From Triops longicaudatus (Eukaryota; Arthropoda; Branchiopoda; Notostraca; Triopsidae): a stretch of DNA of 64,000 nt. Made by a program: the position numbers and the translations under genes. The notes under the pieces were generated by a model. The model was not told where the DNA came from and did no database searches. It was given only the letters and a program-made list of their open reading frames with translations. Shown piece by piece: positions 59,744 to 64,000 of the stretch. Numbering within the stretch: the first letter of the stretch is position 1; every line of letters begins with the position of its first letter. The DNA lies in the NCBI GenBank assembly GCA_022885665.1, contig JAGQDJ010000042.1:1-64000 (forward strand), given 5' to 3'.

Positions 59744-62578
59744 GTAAATATAAAAACGAGTCGTAAATGCGCAAACCGGCTTTACTTTTATGTTTGTGCA
59801 ATTTTTTAATACCTTTTCCTGATTTATTTTCCTCCCTTTAAGATGGTTCTATCAGCATGTAGTGCGTATTTCGAACAACTTTTCTTGGAACACAATGAAG
59901 CTTGTCCGCTGTTAATTATCCTGAAAGACACGCCCTTTTCGGACTTGACTTCCGTCATCGATTTTATGTACAAGGGCGAAGTTAATGTTTCACAGGTAAG
60001 ATTATTTGTAACATTGAATAATTATTTTTTTGCGAGAACTTCTGTTTTTTGAAAATTAAAAAAGCAAAGTTTTGTTTCTTGTACTTCCAAAGTTTTTCTT
60101 ACCAATAATACGTTGTGAACTTTGTATGTTTTGTACGAAAATGACTGCATGGAAATTTGAATGAACAATAGACTAACCAAAACTTTGCACTTCCTTCGTT
60201 TCTTCATAGGAAAATTTGAATTCGTTATTGAGAACTGCTGAAAATTTGCGCATCAAGGGTTTATCGGACGTAGCGCTCACATCGCCATCCATGAATGAAG
60301 AGCTGAACAAACAAAGTCCTACGCCCTTGCCGGCCCATTCTAACCCTCTCCACCCCATTCCAGTGTCACCACCGCAACAACTTCTAACGTTGGCCACCAA
60401 ACCAATTCATTCGATCGCTCCAAATCTCCCGTCCTCCACCGTCATCACCAAAGCCAACCTTAATAATACCTGCAATACAGCCATCTCTCCTCCTCCGAGT
60501 GCCTTGTTGGCCATGGACCCGCCCCAGGCGACTACTAACGACTCTGCTACGGTCGCAGCTGACTGGAACGCTGCTTTGGCGCGCAAAAGGGGACGCCCCA
60601 AGAAGAAACGCTTTGCGTCGCCCCATTCGCAGCATCTCACTGAGCCTGACCAAGATTCTTCATTCCACCTTCGCATTGACAACGTGACTAGCATTACTGT
60701 AAGTTTATAGTATTTGAAATGCAAACAGAAAGAATATCTTCAAGAATATTTTGTGCTTTTTAGGAAAATTCGTATTACAATCAGGAGGATGACGATCTAC
60801 TCATGAACCCGTCAGACGCTTTAGATTTGTCAGTTTCGGAATCTCACCAACCACTGAAAGTAGGTTACAAAACTAAAAACGTAAAAAAAAAAATGACAAT
60901 AAAGCATAACTAAAATATTTTGCATTTTAAAGCAATTATGAGACAAACTTACTATAAAGAAACTTGTGAGTTACGGATTTTTGGCAAATGAATCTCCCAG
61001 GGTATGAAATTGCAGAGAGAAGGTTGTTCTATAATGAGCCGAAGCTCGTTATAGAACAATCTTTCGGACATACCGAAGAGTTTTTCTATTCAACATGTTT
61101 CATTGTAACAAGGTTACCGTACAGTAAAACCTCGTTATAACAAAGACTATTTACAACGAACGTTCGGCTATTGTGGACGAGGTTCCAAGTCCGCAGTGAA
61201 ACACCAATGTAAAGGATTCTCAGTTCAATTGTAACATTCTGTCCTTTATAATTTTCGCTCCTAGAACGATAGGTAAACTTAGCAGTAACAAAAAGTACCG
61301 CCCGGTTTTTATAGGAACAAAAGTGAAATCAAATCTAATTTAGCTTCTCGATTATTTTCCCTCGTTTCATGTGCAGTATTTTTCTTACGGCTGCATAGCG
61401 TTATTTGTCACGAGACCCTGATTTCTTGGAGAACCAGGAAACCGTTGTTCAAAAAAAAAATTAATTTGTTACGTTTGTGTCACGGTATTATGGACCGAAT
61501 CTCCTCTACTTTGGAAAATAATTTTTCCTATAGAACTTCTCAAGTTATTGAAATGCAATAAAGAACGTGCGGACTCAATGAACTTGTTTTACATAAGCAT
61601 AAGTTGTCCTATTATGGCGAGATGTTACCTTACTACCTCTTCGATAAGCAAACTGCAGCATTTAAGCCATTTTTCTGTTATTTTTTTATTTTGATTTAAT
61701 TTTTGATTTTGATTTAATTTTATTAACATTGTGATTTTTTTTCGACAGCTCGAACACAGTCGAAGCCCTGAACCTGAGTCTCGACCAACAAATGGTTTTT
61801 ACAGTAATACTTTAGCGCAATTAGGTAACGACTTTTAATGGTTTTCTTTCCTCCTCCTTTCTATGCTAACAATTCCTTGTTTGTCTTTGCGTGATCTTCC
61901 ACAGGCGAAGAGCCCTCGGGGTTTTTCAAAGGCCTTTCGATTTACCGCTACGATTACTACACTTTACGCGGAACACGGCAGCAATTCTGGGAAGAGCCGT
62001 TTACGCACGCCGTGATGGCTGCTGTCCACGAGCGGGAAATGGATCTCAAAGAAGGCGCTAAACTATTGGGCGTGTCTTACGGCACGTTGTACGGCCGATA
62101 CCGCGAAGTCTACGGCTATCTGAAGCATACATGGGGCAGCAGCCGAGGTCGCAAGAGGGATTCGTTAGGGTCAGTGAGTGTCAGCCACGTCAACGATCAT
62201 GGCTCAGGCGAAGCTGAAGAAACTGAAAGTGGCGAAGCGGAGACAGCTGAGCGTGAGAACGATTCCAACCCCGCAATCCCAGCCAAACACTTGCTCGGAG
62301 CCCTTGCTCCTACCACCGCAACCCCATCTACTCCTTCCAACACCACCAAACCCGACCAAGCACCGCAACCATCGTCGAAACCTACCCTTCTCCCTAAACC
62401 TGCACCTGCAACAGCGCCTTTGGTTGCTCCGCTGCAGATCATCAAGATTTGCAAGAAAGAGCAACATCCCGGAGAGCCGGATCAACACTATGTCACTCCC
62501 CAAATGACAGACACGCCCCTTCCGTTCAAAAAGCTCCGTAAACTCATGATCAAGCCAGTCGTGGCCCATCCTGAATGA
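59606..62578 (+). CDS. BTB, AT-hook and C-terminal HTH transcription factor
   Basis: The spliced frame gives 541 residues from six exons. An arthropod-type BTB domain fills 1-118 (QQFCLKWNNHQNN, SLTDVTLCCEGR, KMVLSACSAYFEQLF, FMYKGEVNVSQENL, LRTAENLRIKGLSDV). An AT-hook, RKRGRPKKKR, lies at 222-231; an acidic patch with ALDLS at 279-283; and a helix-turn-helix-like region at about 345-392 (FTHAVMAAVHEREM, EGAKLLGVSYGTLYGRY), like the pipsqueak/bab type. The tail is Pro/Thr-rich with two basic clusters. BTB and DNA-binding parts point to a nuclear regulator that dimerises. The closest groups are bric-a-brac, ribbon and jim lovell; I cannot choose. An AATAAA lies at 62932. Confidence 0.9.
59843..59995 (+). 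CDS. BTB gene exon 2
   Basis: It encodes MVLSACSAYFEQLFLEHNEA through DFMYKGEVNVSQ. The exon boundary after HK is the usual one in BTB genes. Acceptor CCTTTAAG, donor CAG/GTAAGA. Confidence 0.92.
60210..60698 (+). CDS. BTB gene exon 3, end of BTB and AT-hook
   Basis: It encodes ENLNSLLRTAENLRIKGLSD, a Pro/Ser/Thr-rich linker, then ARKRGRPKKKRF. Acceptor TCTTCATAG, donor ACT/GTAAGT. Confidence 0.92.
60764..60859 (+). CDS. BTB gene exon 4, acidic with ALDLS
   Basis: It encodes 32 residues including EDDDLLMNPSDALDLSVS. ALDLS resembles the PxDLS class of CtBP-binding motifs. Acceptor TTTTTAG, donor AAA/GTAGGT. Confidence 0.85.
60860..61748. other. Intron 4 of the BTB gene
   Basis: It contains a 16-bp hairpin (61024..61059) and, at 61120, TACAGTAAAACCTCGTTATA, which resembles a pogo/Tigger-like transposon end. 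No matching opposite end was found. Confidence 0.5.
61024..61059 (+). other. Hairpin with 16-bp stem in BTB intron 4
   Basis: TTGTTCTATAATGAGC pairs with GCTCGTTATAGAACAA around the loop CGAA; the only non-Watson-Crick pair would be a G-U in RNA. It may be a relic of a small inverted-repeat transposon. Confidence 0.6.
61749..61824 (+). CDS. BTB gene exon 5
   Basis: It encodes LEHSRSPEPESRPTNGFYSN and TLAQL. Acceptor TTCGACAG, donor TAG/GTAACG, phase 1. Confidence 0.85.
61905..62578 (+). CDS. BTB gene exon 6, HTH region and tail
   Basis: It encodes RYDYYTLRGTRQQFWEEP and the helix-turn-helix-like segment, then basic GRKRDS, an acidic Glu-rich stretch, a Pro/Thr-rich segment and FKKLRKLMIK near the C-terminus. 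Acceptor CTTCCACAG; stop TGA. Confidence 0.92.
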
Positions 62579-62931
62579 TTTAAGGACGATCTGTTATCTG
62601 GAAGTATAACTCCTTGAGTTCAATTGTTGTACAAAATCATTCTTTTTCTCTTCGAAAAATAATAGAAGTTATTGTAAACCACATGATCTTTGCGCTAAAC
62701 AAAAATTCGTTGTGCCATAATACGTGTTTTACGCATAATGTACGGTGAAATTATTTTGTATGTCGATTGTTGTGTAATTTATTAATTTCAGCGTCTTGCA
62801 CCCATCCACACACAATAGGTTCGGGATTTCTCGAACTTTTTTGGTGTCGTATCATTGTTCATAACTTTTTTCAAACTTTTGAAATCGGTTTCATATATCG
62901 AAGCTAGAAGAAACCTAAGACGAGTATGTGA

Positions 62932-62937
62932 AATAAA
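62932..62937 (+). terminator. Polyadenylation signal of the BTB gene
   Basis: Canonical AATAAA about 355 bases after the stop codon, on the coding strand, with T-rich DNA downstream. Confidence 0.6.
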
Positions 62938-63359
62938 AGAGAGAAACTTGGTTGAGTTTTGTCTGGGGCTTATCTATTTCGCTATCTGTGGATATTACAA
63001 CTTTAGCGTATGGATGTAGAAAAGCCTTCAAAATCTTCCGCTGTGGGCAACAAAGACCGACACAAACCGCTTTTTCTACCTACTCTGAACTTCAGCTTCC
63101 AAGTGAGCGGTGTCGAGTAGCATCGAAAACCCTTTTCCCCGAGAAGAAACGATTTAACTTTGCAGTTGTATTTGTTCAAGCCAAGTGGAAGCACAGCTTC
63201 ACGGGCTCCTCTGCTCTGTCTCTCTTCTTTTCTCCCTGTCTCAACTCTTTCAACCGTCCGCGATATCTTTTTCACTGTAAGCATCAATTGCTTACCAGTT
63301 TCATTCTTGCTTTCAAAGTTATGTGACTGCCTGGTAAATATTTTACCTTTTCCGCGCAG

Positions 63360-63402
63360 CGATTTTGGTAAAGATTCGTCATTTGAAAGCTTGGTGAATT
63401 AT
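63360..63402 (+). CDS. Possible mini-exon of the right-edge gene
   Basis: A good acceptor (TTTTCCGCGCAG) and a good donor (TAT/GTAAGT) bound 43 bases whose only open frame reads DFGKDSSFESLVNY. It joins in phase to an exon start at 63565, but not to the stronger-looking acceptor at 63531. Confidence 0.3.
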
Positions 63403-63530
63403 GTAAGTTAAACAAACATATAGCGTAAGAAGGTTTTATAAAACAAATAGAAGGGAAAGAGGGACGAATTCGAAGCGTCCCTATCGATAATTTGAATACA
63501 GTAATAAAAAATTTACTATATTATTCCCAG

Positions 63531-63864
63531 GGCTAATTCTTACCAATTGCAAGTTGCTTTTGAGAATCTGTTTCCTACGAATCCGAGTTTGGCGGACGAC
63601 CTCTGCCGCTTGTTCATGACCACCAAGCTCAGCTCATCACCTGTGGCTCATGAAATGCGTTCTAATGTCAACTTTCGTACCTGCGATATCAAGCTCACTC
63701 CGGTTGCCTTCGACGCTCCGCCTAGTCCCATTTTGGAAGAATTCCGTCGTCTAGGACGAGATTCCGAATATTGCCCAGATTTTATAAGCGTTTGTCAGAA
63801 CAACACTGGCCCAGGCCGCCCAATCTTTCGTAAGAAACCCAAGAAAGTGGCCATCAAAGTCAAA
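63531..63864 (+). CDS. Coding exon of an unidentified gene, partial
   Basis: It lies between acceptor TATTCCCAG and donor AAA/GTACGT and reads ANSYQLQVAFENLFPTNPSL, then ADDLCRLFMTTKLSS, PPSPILEEFRRLGRDSEY and a basic end, RKKPKKVAIKVK. The frame is open across the whole interval with balanced codon use and non-repetitive sequence. I do not recognise the family. An alternative acceptor (CTTTTGAG) would start it at 63565. The gene continues beyond the window, and its start is not found. Confidence 0.55.
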
Positions 63865-64000
63865 GTACGTTATATATTCTGTTCATTATGCTTTTAACTA
63901 TTTTTAGTGCTTCAAATAGCCGAAGTAATGTATTACTTCATTTATACACATTTAATTATATTTTAAATGAGAACTTCGACTCTCTTAACTTGAAGACTTA
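63865..64000. other. Intron start at the right edge
   Basis: AT-rich sequence after the donor GTACGT; nothing else visible. Confidence 0.5.

Larger units (their letters stand above)
62579..63530. other. 3' region of the BTB gene and spacer
   Basis: An AATAAA at 62932 probably ends the BTB transcript, giving a 3' untranslated region of about 370 bases. The remainder has no clear feature except a possible mini-exon at 63360..63402. Confidence 0.55.

Noticed and set aside
62197..62569. Minus-strand and alternative plus-strand frames over BTB exon 6
   Set aside because: They are shadows of the real coding frame in a GC-richer exon.

Overview
This is a 64 kb stretch of an AT-rich, repeat-laden, intron-rich animal nuclear genome. 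An arthropod is the best fit. It holds a chitin-organising Knickkopf/Skeletor-family gene with very long introns, and an arthropod-style BTB transcription factor whose BTB domain opens with the QQFCLKWNNHQ signature. I cannot name the species. No bacterial, organellar or intact viral gene was recognised. Four protein-coding loci are supported, all by exon models in which splice sites and reading phases agree; everything else is intron, intergenic DNA or repeats.

Layout. (1) Minus strand, 27941 down to 2545: a complete 13-exon gene encoding 718 residues. Its order is signal peptide, DM13, DM13, DOMON, plastocyanin-like domain and a GPI-type tail, which is the Knickkopf (knk) architecture; the paralogue Skeletor is the alternative. 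Intron 1 is 11.6 kb, intron 4 is 5.2 kb and intron 3 is 3.5 kb. (2) 28.4 to 51.3 kb: about 23 kb with no convincing gene, carrying microsatellites, hAT-type elements and a G-rich dispersed repeat. (3) Plus strand, 51493 to 53359: six exons, 476 residues, resembling the C-terminal part of shootin-1, with a TATA box and initiator just upstream. (4) Plus strand, 59606 to 62578: six exons, 541 residues, BTB domain, AT-hook and a C-terminal pipsqueak/bab-like helix-turn-helix region. (5) Plus strand, from about 63531: one unidentified coding exon of a gene that runs off the window.

Repeats. Two short hAT-type elements have perfect 8-bp target duplications (7574..7721 and 33925..34132). A third is truncated at 1971 next to the only N of the window, where an exact 123-bp repeat points to an assembly artefact. 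A dispersed family of at least 1.7 kb occurs three times (215, 4660, 20045). A G-rich family occurs about five times. Two AAT arrays of about 160 to 195 bp are present.

The genes do not form an operon or an evident pathway. The first is probably extracellular and cuticular, the second cytoplasmic or cytoskeletal, the third nuclear. I found no clear new multi-gene system. The most rewarding oddities are the second DM13 domain without its usual cysteine, the His/Asp-rich inserts around the DOMON domain, the short shootin-like gene, the order of domains in the BTB protein, the conserved frames in the dispersed repeat and the unidentified exon at the right edge.
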